Below, one piece after another: positions 9,072 to 18,043 of a stretch of DNA of 64,000 nt (its first letter is position 1; each line of letters begins with the position of its first letter). Location: positions 310,001 through 374,000 of the forward strand of contig NZ_JAQMWP010000011.1 in assembly GCF_030403745.1 (NCBI RefSeq), written 5' to 3'. The DNA comes from Streptomyces sp. S.PB5 (GTDB taxonomy: Bacteria > Actinomycetota > Actinomycetes > Streptomycetales > Streptomycetaceae). The position numbers and the translations under genes are program-made. Below the pieces are notes generated by a model. The model was given only the letters and a program-made list of their open reading frames with translations, made no database searches and was not told the DNA's origin.

Positions 9072-10457
9072 ATGCATGTGTCCCGAGGTGTTTCTTTCGT
9101 CGCCGCGACGATGGTGGCAGCGGCTCTCACCTGGTCACCTCCCGCCGCGGCCGTGTCGGACGAGCACTGCGCACGCCAGGACCGGCTCCGCGTGCCGGGC
9201 GCGGCCTTCCAGCAGAGCGTCTGTCTCCCGGACCTGACGACCGCCGGGCTCGCCGGGACCCCGTACACCGACATGGCCGACCAGGCGGGGCTGACCGCCA
9301 AGGCGACCCGCACACCGTCCGGGGTGCCCGGGGTGCAGATCGACGGCTACTTCCCGGACTCCTCCCGCTTCAACGCCACCCATGGCTGGCAGCACGACGC
9401 GCAGTTCGTGATCCGGCTGCCGGACCGCTGGAACGGCGGGCTGGTCGTCACGGGTGCGCCGGGCACCCGCCGGCAGTACGCGACGGACACGGCGATCTCC
9501 GACCGGGTGCTCGCACAGGGCTACGCGTACGCGGCGACCGACAAGGGCAACAGCGGTGCGGACTTCTACCGCGACGGCACCCGCCCCGGTGACGCGGTCG
9601 CCGAGTGGAACGCGCGCACCACCCAGCTCACGCGCGCGGCCGGGCGAGCGGTCGCCCAGCGCTACGGGCACAGTCCGCGGCGCACGTACATGACGGGCAT
9701 CTCCAACGGCGGCTATCTGACGCGCTGGCAGCTGGAGAACCACCCGGAGCTGTACGACGGAGGCGTGGACTGGGAAGGCGCGCTGTGGACCGCGGACGGC
9801 CCGAATCTGCTCACCTCGCTGCCCGCGGCCGTGGCCCGCACAACCGGTTCGGCACGGGACGAGGACCTGTACGCGGTGGGCTTCGCGCGCGGCTCCGAGT
9901 TCCTGTGGCCGTACCACGAGAAGGCCTACTGGGGAGTGACGCAGAAGATCTACCGCGCCGAGTTCGACCCGGCCTACGACCCCTCCTGTCCCGGCCCGTC
10001 CGCCGGCACCACCCCGGAGCAGGTGCTGGCGCCCTGCGTCTCCGACGCGGCCTACGACTACGCGTCCCGCCCGGAGTCCGTCCACCGCGCCGTCGCCCGT
10101 GTGGCGCTCACCGGACGCGTCGGGCGACCGCTGATCACCCTGCACGGCGACCTGGACGCGCTGCTGCCGAAGGCGGCCGACTCGGATGTGTACGCGCGCA
10201 TGGTCGACGCGAGCGGGCGGGGCCGGCTGCACCGCTACTACACGGTCGAGGGCGGCACACACGTCGACGGCCTGTACGACACCCATCCGGACCGGCTGCG
10301 CCCGATCCTGCCCTGCTACCGGTCGGCCTTCGACACGCTGGTGGCATGGGTGGAGCGGGGCACCCCGCCGCCCGCGGACCATGCCGTGAGCAGGCCCGCG
10401 AGCGGCGACGTGGTCGACTCCTGCGCCCTGGCCGACCGGGCCACCGCGGCCCGGTAG
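9072..10457 (+). CDS. Secreted tannase/feruloyl-esterase-like alpha/beta hydrolase
   Basis: 461 residues. A Sec signal peptide (about 1-27, ending SPPAAA) precedes the hydrolase. The nucleophile elbow is GISNGGY, the acid is likely in TLHGDLDALLP, and the catalytic His in GGTHVDGLYDTH; Cys-rich ends fit the tannase-type fold. Extracellular release of aromatic acids from plant esters is the usual role, but 3-hydroxybutyrate-oligomer hydrolases share this layout, so the substrate is open. ATG 9072 has GGAGG 6 nt upstream; an in-frame earlier start at 9030 would bury the signal peptide. Confidence 0.82.
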   Translation: MHVSRGVSFVAATMVAAALTWSPPAAAVSDEHCARQDRLRVPGAAFQQSVCLPDLTTAGLAGTPYTDMADQAGLTAKATRTPSGVPGVQIDGYFPDSSRFNATHGWQHDAQFVIRLPDRWNGGLVVTGAPGTRRQYATDTAISDRVLAQGYAYAATDKGNSGADFYRDGTRPGDAVAEWNARTTQLTRAAGRAVAQRYGHSPRRTYMTGISNGGYLTRWQLENHPELYDGGVDWEGALWTADGPNLLTSLPAAVARTTGSARDEDLYAVGFARGSEFLWPYHEKAYWGVTQKIYRAEFDPAYDPSCPGPSAGTTPEQVLAPCVSDAAYDYASRPESVHRAVARVALTGRVGRPLITLHGDLDALLPKAADSDVYARMVDASGRGRLHRYYTVEGGTHVDGLYDTHPDRLRPILPCYRSAFDTLVAWVERGTPPPADHAVSRPASGDVVDSCALADRATAAR

Positions 10458-10467
10458 CCCGAGGCTC

Positions 10468-10650
10468 TCAGCGACCGAGCTCCTTGCGTGTGATGCGGCG
10501 CAGCCTGCGCCGCTGCGAGGGGTCCAGCGTGAGGTACGCGGCGGCCGGCACTCCCAGGACTATCAGGAGCGCGGCCCACCACGGCAGCCAGATCAGCAGA
10601 AGGATGCCGGCCGCCACACCTCCTGCGGCGATCTTCGCGTTCTTCGACAT
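10468..10650 (-). CDS. Small membrane protein (60 residues)
   Basis: One or two hydrophobic helices (ILLLIWLPWWAALLIVLGVP) follow a short Lys/Ala N-terminus and precede a strongly basic tail (RRRLRRITRKELGR), implying an inner-membrane anchor with a positive cytoplasmic end. GGAGG lies 6 nt before ATG 10650. Convergent with the tannase-like gene and divergent from the helicase. Function unknown. Confidence 0.65.
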   Translation of the reverse strand: MSKNAKIAAGGVAAGILLLIWLPWWAALLIVLGVPAAAYLTLDPSQRRRLRRITRKELGR

Positions 10651-10685
10651 GTGTCGCCTCCTCCGCGGCCACTGCCGCTCTCTGT

Positions 10686-10770
10686 CCTGAGAACGGGCCC
10701 GCGCTTCCCGCGGTTCCGACCCACGACCCTGAGACGTCCCTGAGACGCGTCCCCTACACGTCCCTGAGAC
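10686..10770. repeat. Direct repeats of CCCTGAGAC upstream of the helicase gene
   Basis: CCCTGAGACG occurs at 10727-10736 and 10738-10747, CCCTGAGACC starts at 10762, and a partial copy (CCTGAGA) starts at 10686. The first two are 11 bp apart, about one helical turn. They lie between the divergent small membrane protein and helicase genes and may bind a regulator. Confidence 0.5.
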
Positions 10771-10896
10771 CGGGATACCCACACCCGCCATGAAGTGACC
10801 CGGATCACGGCCCGGTCATTTCATGCGGGCCTGCGCGGTGCTGTACCCTCGGCCACTCCGCGCCCAGTAGTCAAATTTGAGGAGTGTCGCATTCCT

Positions 10897-13764
10897 GTGC
10901 CGAGGATTCCCGCGGCAACACCGTCCGAGATCTCGCAACTGGCCCGCTGCTGCGCCGTGTTCGTCCCCGGTGACCCGGCCCGTACCGGCTCCGTCGCCTT
11001 CTGGAACCCCGAGGGCGAGGCGCCGCCGGTCGTCGCGTCCGGGTCCGTGGAGGATCTGACCGTCGTCCTGCCCGGCGACGAGGGCGTCGAGGCGGTGTCC
11101 GTGCCCGCCGTGCTGCTCCCGGTGCGGGAGGCCCTGCCCGTCCTCACACGTGCGCGTGCCGCCGCGCACGGGCACCGGGCGACGGTGTTCTGGGGCACGG
11201 CCGCCGTGCACGCCCTGCAACTCGCCGCCCGTGGACTGCTGCTGCCCGGCCTGTCCGAGAGCGACCACGACGCCTGGCGCGCCGGTCCGCTGCGCACCGA
11301 GGACATCGAGCGCGTCCAGGCACTCGCCGCGGCGATGCCACCCGAGGCGCACGCCGTTCCGCTGGGCGACGCGCCGGCCGGCAGCGAACCGCTGCGGCTG
11401 CCCGACCCCGAACGCCTGTTGCGCGCCTTCCTGGACGCGGTCGCCGACGCGCTGCCCCGCTCCCCCGCCGCGGCGCTCGTCACGGGCGGCCCCGCCTATG
11501 CGGCGCGAGAGCCCCGGCACGTCCCCGAGCAGCGGGCCTGGGCGGCCGACGTGGCCGCGGGGCACGATGCGGGCGTTCGGCTGTCGCTGCGGATCGAGGT
11601 GTCCGGGCTGGATGCCTCGGTGCTGGACGACACGGGACTGTCGTTCCGGGCCGTGCTGCAGATCCACAGCGTGAGCGATCCGGCACTGGCCGCGGACGCC
11701 GCCGAGGTGTGGGCCGGGCCCGACGGGCCGTTCGGTCCGCGCGCGCGGATGGACGCTCTGCTCGCCCTGCGACGAGCGGCGCGCGCGTGGCCGCCGCTCG
11801 CGCCCCTGCTGTCGGCGACCGTTCCGGACTCCGTCGACCTCGCCGACGAGGAGGTCGCCGATCTGACGGCGGCCGGCGCCCGGGCCCTCGCCGCTGCCGG
11901 TGTCGAGGTGCACTGGCCCAAGGAGCTGGCCCGCAAGCTGACGGCTCGCGCGGTGGTCGGTCCGCCGGACGACGGATCGGAGCCCGGCGGACTCTCCTCG
12001 GACACCGCCTCGTTCCTGTCCGCCGACGCACTGCTGGCTTTCAACTGGCGCTTCGCACTGGGCGACCGGCAGCTCACGCGCCAGGAGCTGGACCGGCTCG
12101 CCGAGGCGACCCGCCCCGTCGTGCGGCTGCGCGACCAGTGGGTTCTGATCGACCCCCAGGAGGTGCGACGGGCCCAGGCGCAGCAGGACCGCAAGATCAC
12201 CCCGGTCGACGCGCTCGGTGCCGCCCTCACGGGCTCCACGGAGATCGACGGCCACCGGGTCGACGTCCACCCCACCGGGTGGCTCGCGACCCTGCGGGAG
12301 CGGCTCACGGACCCGCAGACGCTGGAGCCGGTCGAGCAGCCCGCGGCGCTCGCGGCGACCCTGCGGGACTACCAGCGGCGCGGTCTCGACTGGCTGGCGC
12401 GGATGACCTCCCTGGGCCTGGGCTGCTGTCTCGCCGACGACATGGGACTCGGCAAGACGATCACGCTCATCGCACTGCATCTGCACCGGCAGGCCGACCC
12501 CGGGTCCGCCGGTCCGACACTCGTGGTGTGTCCGACGTCCCTCATGGGCAACTGGCAGCGCGAGATCGAGAAGTTCGCCCCCGGCACGCGCGTGCGCCGT
12601 TTCCACGGGCCGCGACGCGATCTGGACGCCCTGGCCGACGGGGAGTTCGTGCTCACCACGTACGGGACGATGCGGCTCGACGCCGGGAGGCTGGCCGACG
12701 TTCCGTGGGGGATGGTCGTGGCGGATGAGGCGCAGCACGTGAAGAACCCGTACTCGGCGACGGCACGGCAGTTGCGTTCCCTCCCCGCACGCGCACGCGT
12801 GGCGCTCACCGGCACCCCGGTGGAGAACAACCTGTCGGAGCTGTGGGCGATCCTCGACTGGACGACACCCGGGCTGCTGGGCCGCCTCGGCGCCTTCCGC
12901 ACGCGGTACGCCGCGGCCGTCGAGGGCGGCCGCGACCCGAGAGCGGCCGAGCGGCTGTCGCGGCTGGTGAGCCCGTTCCTGCTGCGACGCCGCAAATCGG
13001 ATCCGGGCATCGCCCCGGAGCTGCCGCCGAAGACGGAGACCGACCGCGCGGTGTCGCTCACGCCGGAACAGGCGGGGCTGTACGAGGCCGTGGTGCGCGA
13101 GACGCTCGCGGAGATCTCCGGCGCCGACAGCATGGCGCGACGCGGGCTGATCGTGAAGCTGCTGACCGGGCTGAAGCAGATCTGCAACCACCCGGCGCAG
13201 TACCTCAAGGAGGAGCGGCCCAGGATCCCCGGACGCTCCGGGAAGCTGGAGCTCCTGGACGAGTTGCTCGACACGATCCTCGCCGAGGAGGCGAGCGTGC
13301 TGGTCTTCACGCAGTACGTGCGGATGGCGCGGCTGATCGAACGGCATCTGGCGGGCCGCGGACTGTCCTCGCAGTTCCTCCACGGCGGCACGCCCGTCGC
13401 CGAGCGCGAGGCGATGGTGCGGCGCTTCCAGGACGGTGAGGTCCCGGTCTTCCTGCTGTCGTTGAAGGCGGCCGGCACAGGGCTGAACCTCACCCGGGCC
13501 GAGCATGTCGTGCACTACGACCGCTGGTGGAACCCGGCCGTCGAGGCGCAGGCCACCGACCGCGCGTACCGGATCGGGCAGAACCGGCCGGTGCAGGTGC
13601 ACCTGCTGATCGCCGAGGGCACCATCGAGGACCGCATCGCCGACATGCTCAACAGGAAGCGGGAGTTGGCCGACGCGGTGCTCGGCGCCGGGGAGGCGGC
13701 GCTCACCGAGCTGACGGACGCGGAACTGGCGGATCTGGTCGAACTGCGAGGGGGCACGCGATGA
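10897..13764 (+). CDS. SNF2-family DEAD/DEAQ-box helicase/translocase
   Basis: 955 residues. A bacterial SNF2-associated N-terminal region (about 1-470) is followed by the two RecA lobes: Walker A DDMGLGKT near 514, DEAQ near 609, motif III TGTPVENNL, then VFTQYVRM, SLKAAGTGLNLT and motif VI TDRAYRIGQ near 886. It is a cytosolic ATP-driven DNA translocase. The start is uncertain: GTG 10897 is 12 nt after GAGGAG, while upstream GTG 10795 would add residues of non-family character. Its stop overlaps the SWIM-finger gene (ATGA), so the two products are probably made in step. Confidence 0.9.
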   Translation: MPRIPAATPSEISQLARCCAVFVPGDPARTGSVAFWNPEGEAPPVVASGSVEDLTVVLPGDEGVEAVSVPAVLLPVREALPVLTRARAAAHGHRATVFWGTAAVHALQLAARGLLLPGLSESDHDAWRAGPLRTEDIERVQALAAAMPPEAHAVPLGDAPAGSEPLRLPDPERLLRAFLDAVADALPRSPAAALVTGGPAYAAREPRHVPEQRAWAADVAAGHDAGVRLSLRIEVSGLDASVLDDTGLSFRAVLQIHSVSDPALAADAAEVWAGPDGPFGPRARMDALLALRRAARAWPPLAPLLSATVPDSVDLADEEVADLTAAGARALAAAGVEVHWPKELARKLTARAVVGPPDDGSEPGGLSSDTASFLSADALLAFNWRFALGDRQLTRQELDRLAEATRPVVRLRDQWVLIDPQEVRRAQAQQDRKITPVDALGAALTGSTEIDGHRVDVHPTGWLATLRERLTDPQTLEPVEQPAALAATLRDYQRRGLDWLARMTSLGLGCCLADDMGLGKTITLIALHLHRQADPGSAGPTLVVCPTSLMGNWQREIEKFAPGTRVRRFHGPRRDLDALADGEFVLTTYGTMRLDAGRLADVPWGMVVADEAQHVKNPYSATARQLRSLPARARVALTGTPVENNLSELWAILDWTTPGLLGRLGAFRTRYAAAVEGGRDPRAAERLSRLVSPFLLRRRKSDPGIAPELPPKTETDRAVSLTPEQAGLYEAVVRETLAEISGADSMARRGLIVKLLTGLKQICNHPAQYLKEERPRIPGRSGKLELLDELLDTILAEEASVLVFTQYVRMARLIERHLAGRGLSSQFLHGGTPVAEREAMVRRFQDGEVPVFLLSLKAAGTGLNLTRAEHVVHYDRWWNPAVEAQATDRAYRIGQNRPVQVHLLIAEGTIEDRIADMLNRKRELADAVLGAGEAALTELTDAELADLVELRGGTR

Positions 13765-14996
13765 GTGACGGGAATGAACGCACGTTCGCCGCGTTCCCGC
13801 CCGCGCACGGGAGGGGCTTCGCCCGCACCTGGTGGGGCCAGGCCTGGCTGAAGGCGCTGGAGGACACGGCACTCGACTCACAGCAGGTCAAGGCCGGACG
13901 CAGACTCGCGCGCGCGGGCGCGGTCGGCGCGGTGTCGGTGCGGCCGGGCCGCATCACGGCCGTCGTCCAGGACCGTGACCACACCTCGCACCGGGCCGAC
14001 GTCCTGCTGGCGGAGTTGTCCGACGAACAGTGGGACCGTTTCCTGGACATGACCGTCGAGCGCGCCGGCCATGTCGCGGCCCTCCTGGACCGTGACATGC
14101 CTCCGCATCTGGTGGAGGACGCGGCCGCCGCGGGCGTCGAACTGCTGCCAGGGCTGGGCGATCTGGAGCCGGAGTGCGACTGCGGCGGCTGGGACCACTG
14201 CGGGCACACAGCGGCCCTCTGCTACCAAGTGGCACGGCTGCTGGACGAGGACCCGTTCGTCCTGCTGCTGATGCGAGGACGCGCCGAACGCGCCCTGCTG
14301 GACGAACTCCAGGACCGCACCGCCATACCAAACCAGGCGCCCGCCCCGCTGCCCGAGGGGGTGGACGCCGCCGAGGCGTTCGCGGCCGGGGACATCCTGC
14401 CGCCGCTGCCCGCCCTGCCGGAACTCCCCGAGGCGCCCGGCACACCACCGTCCCTGGACACCGAGACACCGCCCGCACCCGGCGTCGATCCGGCCGCCCT
14501 GGAGTTCCTGGCCGCCCGGACGGCGGCGGAGGCGCACCGGCTGCTGGCCGAACCGGAGGCTGTCGAGGACGAGTTGACGGTGGGCCAGGACGCGGTCCGC
14601 CTCGCCGTGGGCTCCCCGCCCGGAACCGTCGCCGCACGGCTGGCGGAAGGCTCGGGGCGCACCCCCGAAGCGCTGGCGTCGGCCGTCCGCGCCTGGCGGT
14701 TGGGAGGTGCGGCCGCGCTGTCCGTGCTGGAGGAGGAGTGGACCCTGGAGGGCGAGACGCTCGCACGCGCGCGTGCCGCGCTCGACGCCGCCTGGGACGA
14801 GGAGGAACGGCCGTCCCTGCGCGCCCGGGGCAACCGCTGGACGGCCGTCGGCGCTCCCGGCCAGCTGCGCCTGGGGCGGGACGGCCGCTGGTGGCCGTAC
14901 CGCAAGGAGCGGGGCCGCTGGGCACCCGCGGGCGGCGCTGCCCAGGATCCCGCGACGGCCCTGGCCACGGCTCAGGAGGTCCTGGAGACGGGTTGA
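13761..14996 (+). CDS. SWIM zinc-finger protein, partner of SNF2 helicase
   Basis: 411 residues. The SWIM signature CxCx(n)CxH is seen as CDCGGWDHCGH near 138. The N-terminus (FARTWWGQAWLKALE) is typical of SWIM proteins next to bacterial SNF2 genes. The middle is proline-rich and the C-terminal half helical, with a Trp-rich end (RDGRWWPYRKERGRW). It probably gives DNA or protein binding to the helicase. GAGGGGG precedes ATG 13761, which overlaps the helicase stop by 4 nt. Role in repair, recombination or defence is not shown by context. Confidence 0.87.
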   Translation: MSDGNERTFAAFPPAHGRGFARTWWGQAWLKALEDTALDSQQVKAGRRLARAGAVGAVSVRPGRITAVVQDRDHTSHRADVLLAELSDEQWDRFLDMTVERAGHVAALLDRDMPPHLVEDAAAAGVELLPGLGDLEPECDCGGWDHCGHTAALCYQVARLLDEDPFVLLLMRGRAERALLDELQDRTAIPNQAPAPLPEGVDAAEAFAAGDILPPLPALPELPEAPGTPPSLDTETPPAPGVDPAALEFLAARTAAEAHRLLAEPEAVEDELTVGQDAVRLAVGSPPGTVAARLAEGSGRTPEALASAVRAWRLGGAAALSVLEEEWTLEGETLARARAALDAAWDEEERPSLRARGNRWTAVGAPGQLRLGRDGRWWPYRKERGRWAPAGGAAQDPATALATAQEVLETG

Positions 14997-15081
14997 GGTG
15001 CCATGCGGCACTTCGGCCAGGACATCCTCACCGTCGGGGACGGACTCACCGAGGCGGACGTCGTGGTCTTCCTGGCGTCCG

Positions 15082-15486
15082 CTACGACTCCATGAGGCGG
15101 CCCTGCCAGAGCATCGGCAGGACGTGGTCACGGACCGCCGGTGCGATCCGGATGTCGTCCTCGTGGCCGGTGATCCAGCGCAGCTGGGCCAGTTCGGCGG
15201 CGGGACGAGGAACTTGGGCGAGGCGCGCACCGTAGAGGGACATGCGCATGGGGACGCCTTCCAGGGCCGCCACGGCTTCGACGTCGGCCAGGAACCGGGG
15301 TTCCAGGGGGCGTACGCCCAACTCCTCGTCCAGTTCGCGGTACAGGGTCTCCAAGGGCGCCTCGCCCGGGTCCGGTTTGCCGCCCGGTACGTAGAAGACC
15401 CCGGGGGCCGCCTGCTTGCTCACCACCAACAGGCGTCCCTCGCGGACGATCGCGGCCGCCACGACTTCCAGTACCTCCTGTGTCAT
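15082..15486 (-). CDS. Nudix hydrolase
   Basis: 134 residues with a perfect Nudix box (G36 x5 E42 x7 R50 E L x E E x G V58; core RELDEELGV) that binds Mg and hydrolyses a nucleoside-diphosphate-linked substrate. The fold is otherwise minimal, so the substrate cannot be inferred. ATG 15486 is preferred because GAGG precedes it and the family N-terminus (EVLEVVAAAIV) follows; longer in-frame starts exist. Convergent with the SWIM gene 85 nt away. Confidence 0.9.
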   Translation of the reverse strand: MTQEVLEVVAAAIVREGRLLVVSKQAAPGVFYVPGGKPDPGEAPLETLYRELDEELGVRPLEPRFLADVEAVAALEGVPMRMSLYGARLAQVPRPAAELAQLRWITGHEDDIRIAPAVRDHVLPMLWQGRLMES

Positions 15487-15655
15487 GCGCTCATCCTCGC
15501 CCATGGTCCACGAGCGCATGCCCGACGGGCCCATGCCGCGAGAACCCATGCCCGACGAGCCCCTGCCACCCGTCGTTCATCTGTCGGCCGCGCGGCGTTC
15601 GGCATGGGCGCCAAATCTGGCCGCTGTCAGCGAACTTGTTCACCCAGGAGGCCCG

Positions 15656-17014
15656 ATGTCCCCGTCTGCCGCCGGCCGGCGCCGCGTCCACCGTTCCGTC
15701 GCGGCGGGCGTACCCCTCGCCGTGCTGGCCGCGCTCGTGGCGGCATCGCCGGCCTCGGGCGCCGCCTCCGGAAAGACCGCCGCGCCGGGGGACGCGTACG
15801 TCAGCCGCACGGCGACGCTCGGGGACATCCCGCTGGGTGCCTTCAGCAACGCCCTGCTGCCCGGCACGGTGGACGACGACCGGGGCGTGGATCTCGGCGG
15901 CATCGGCAGCGACATCTACCCGGCGGGACGCCAGGATGAGTTCTGGACCGTCACCGACCGTGGCCCCAATGGCCAGATCAAGGTGGACGGTGCCAAGCGC
16001 CGTACCTTCCCCGTGCCCGGGTTCGACCCGGCGATCGTGAAGATCAGGGTGTCCGGCGACTCCGTGAAGGTGCTGGACGCGATCCCGCTCACGACGTCCT
16101 CCGGCAAGCCGGTCACCGGGCTGCCGAACCAGGAGCGGCGGGACGAGGCGCCGTACACCTATGACGCGAAGACGCGGCTGGCGTACAACCCGAACGGGCT
16201 GGACACCGAGGGTGTCGTGCGGGCCGGGGACGGGAGTTTCTGGCTGGCCGACGAGTACGGTCCCTCGCTCGTGCATGTCTCCGCGCGCGGGAAGGTGCTC
16301 ACGCGGTACGTCCCCGAGGGGCTGAACCTCACCGGGAGCGACTACCCGGTGGTGGAGGCGCTGCCCTCCGTGCTGCTGCACCGGAAGATCAACCGCGGTT
16401 TCGAAGGGCTCGCCCAACTGCCGGGCGGCGACCTGGTGCTGGCCGTGCAGAGCCCGCTCTCCCTGCCGGACACGGCGGCGGGAGAGGCGTCGCGGACGAC
16501 CCGGCTGCTGCGGTTCTCGCCCAGGAAGAAGGCCGTCACCGCCGAGTACGTCTACCGCTTCGACCCGGTCGAGGTCGTCGACCCGGGCGAGGACGACACC
16601 TCCGAGCTGAAGATCTCCTCGGTCGTCGCCGTGGGCGGCAACCGGCTGCTGGTCGAGGAGCGCACCGACAAGGCGGCGCGGCTGCAGCTCGTACGGCTGG
16701 ACCGGCACGCGGACATACTCGGCGGCGTCCATGACGACGACACGACGTCCCCGTCGCTGGAGCAGCTCGACGACCCGGCCGCCGCGGGCGTGCCGGTGCT
16801 CGCCAAGCGCCTGGTCGTGGACCTCGGCACGGTCGAGGGGGTGCCGGGGAAGATCGAGGGCGTCGCGCGCGTGGACCGCGACACGCTCGCCCTGATCAAC
16901 GACAACGACTTCGGGATGACCGACGGTCCGGGCGCGTTCGACGCCCGGGGCCGGCTGGTCGACAGCGGGGTGGAGACGACGGTGACGTACGTGCGGCTGC
17001 CGCGCGGGATCTGA
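15656..17014 (+). CDS. Secreted esterase-like phytase-family protein
   Basis: 452 residues. A Sec/Tat-like signal (basic GRRRVHRS, hydrophobic LAVLAALVAASPASGA) is followed by a beta-propeller-like protein with the signatures of the esterase-like phytase family: GSDIYPAG, DRGPNGQ, ADEYGPSLVHVS, NRGFEGLAQLPGG and LINDNDFG. Members are extracellular or periplasmic and their substrate is poorly known; phosphate release from organic phosphates is one possibility. AGGAGG lies 5 nt before ATG 15656. Its stop directly abuts the convergent gene, with no intergenic bases. Confidence 0.85.
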   Translation: MSPSAAGRRRVHRSVAAGVPLAVLAALVAASPASGAASGKTAAPGDAYVSRTATLGDIPLGAFSNALLPGTVDDDRGVDLGGIGSDIYPAGRQDEFWTVTDRGPNGQIKVDGAKRRTFPVPGFDPAIVKIRVSGDSVKVLDAIPLTTSSGKPVTGLPNQERRDEAPYTYDAKTRLAYNPNGLDTEGVVRAGDGSFWLADEYGPSLVHVSARGKVLTRYVPEGLNLTGSDYPVVEALPSVLLHRKINRGFEGLAQLPGGDLVLAVQSPLSLPDTAAGEASRTTRLLRFSPRKKAVTAEYVYRFDPVEVVDPGEDDTSELKISSVVAVGGNRLLVEERTDKAARLQLVRLDRHADILGGVHDDDTTSPSLEQLDDPAAAGVPVLAKRLVVDLGTVEGVPGKIEGVARVDRDTLALINDNDFGMTDGPGAFDARGRLVDSGVETTVTYVRLPRGI

Positions 17015-17854
17015 TCATGTCAGGGGCGCGGTGAGCTTACGGGTTCCGCCGGTGTCGGCGGCCAGACTGCAGGCGACGTTGTCGATGCCGAGCCGGTAGC
17101 CGGCGGGGTCCGGGTACTGCACCAGCATGCCGCGCACGGTCCCCTCGGGCTGGTCCGCCGCCTTGCTGGTCAGGGACTTGTCGCACAGGTCCGACGCGGC
17201 CTTCTTCAGGGCTGCGTCGGTCGTGTAGTCGCCCTCCAGCTCCGCCACTCTCACGACCTCGGCGTCGTGCGGTGTCCCGCAGGAGCGCTTGGCCGCCTGC
17301 CCGGGCTGCAGGTCGTCGGTGTCGAAGCAGTCGCCTGCCCGCAGCATGTAGTACGGCACCTCGTCGGCCGCGAAGGACGGGATCAGCGATTCGAGGCCGC
17401 TCGGGAACTCGCTCGGCAGCTCGGTCGGGAACTGCGAGGGCAGCTCGGACGGCAACCTGCTCGGAAGCCTGCTGGGCAGCTCGGTAGGCAGGCTCAGCGT
17501 GGGGCGGGGCGAACTGCTCGCGCTCGCGCTGGGCTTGTCGTCCGGCGAGTCGTCGCCGCTGCCCGACGCCATCAGGACGATGACGGCGACGACGGCACCT
17601 GCCGCCAGCACGGTGAGCAGGATGAACAGCGGATTGCGGCCCCGGCGCGGACCATCGGGCGGTTCCGACGGAGGCGGGTCCCAACCCCCGTAGGAGGGCG
17701 GACCGCCGCCTCCAGGAGGAGGTATGTAACCCCCCGGTGGCCCGTACCCCCCTCCTTGGCCGAAGCCTTCGGTTGGGGGGCCGAAGCCACCGCCATAGGG
17801 CGGTGTGTCGTCCGGCGGCCCGGGCGGCTGAGGCGGTACGGGCGGCATGGCCAT
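17015..17854 (-). CDS. Membrane-anchored septum-formation-domain protein with ELPS repeats
   Basis: 279 residues. A Pro/Gly/Tyr-rich cytoplasmic N-terminus (about 1-85) leads to one membrane helix (LFILLTVLAAGAVVAVIVLMA), a Ser/Pro stalk with tandem four-residue units of the (E/R)(L/F)PS type, and a C-terminal extracytoplasmic domain with four Cys (RAGDCFDTDDL, KRSCGTPH, ASDLCDKS, DNVACSLA) matching the septum-formation domain. Related proteins sit in actinobacterial cell envelopes. ATG 17854 is favoured; the Shine-Dalgarno is weak. The DNA coding the stalk is a degenerate 12-bp tandem repeat. Confidence 0.78.
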   Translation of the reverse strand: MAMPPVPPQPPGPPDDTPPYGGGFGPPTEGFGQGGGYGPPGGYIPPPGGGGPPSYGGWDPPPSEPPDGPRRGRNPLFILLTVLAAGAVVAVIVLMASGSGDDSPDDKPSASASSSPRPTLSLPTELPSRLPSRLPSELPSQFPTELPSEFPSGLESLIPSFAADEVPYYMLRAGDCFDTDDLQPGQAAKRSCGTPHDAEVVRVAELEGDYTTDAALKKAASDLCDKSLTSKAADQPEGTVRGMLVQYPDPAGYRLGIDNVACSLAADTGGTRKLTAPLT

Positions 17855-17969
17855 ACCGTCCAGAGTCGCCGTGCGCCGCACAGGAGGCGACCCCCACACG
17901 GAAGTTGATACGGACTCATGCCATGGACCGCATGATTCCGAAGCATTCCGCACGGAGGATGATCAAACA

Positions 17970-18042
17970 GGCACGCGCGCGTACGCGATCGAAACGACCG
18001 GCACGCGCGCGTACGCGATTCAAGCCCGCACGCGCGCGTGCG
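17970..18042. repeat. Three GCACGCGCGCG tandem elements between xylA and the septum-domain gene
   Basis: GGCACGCGCGCGTACGCGAT is at 17970-17989 and again at 18000-18019 (exact 30-bp period). A third element at 18027-18042 is the perfect 16-bp palindrome CGCACGCGCGCGTGCG. All contain alternating pyrimidine-purine tracts able to adopt Z-form DNA. They lie just 3' of xylA and upstream of the septum-domain gene. Confidence 0.7.
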
Positions 18043-18043
18043 T

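Noticed and set aside
15003..15095. A 30-codon plus-strand ORF between the SWIM and Nudix genes
   Set aside because: It overlaps the end of the Nudix gene and has no recognisable family. Its start has only a weak ribosome site, so it is probably chance.
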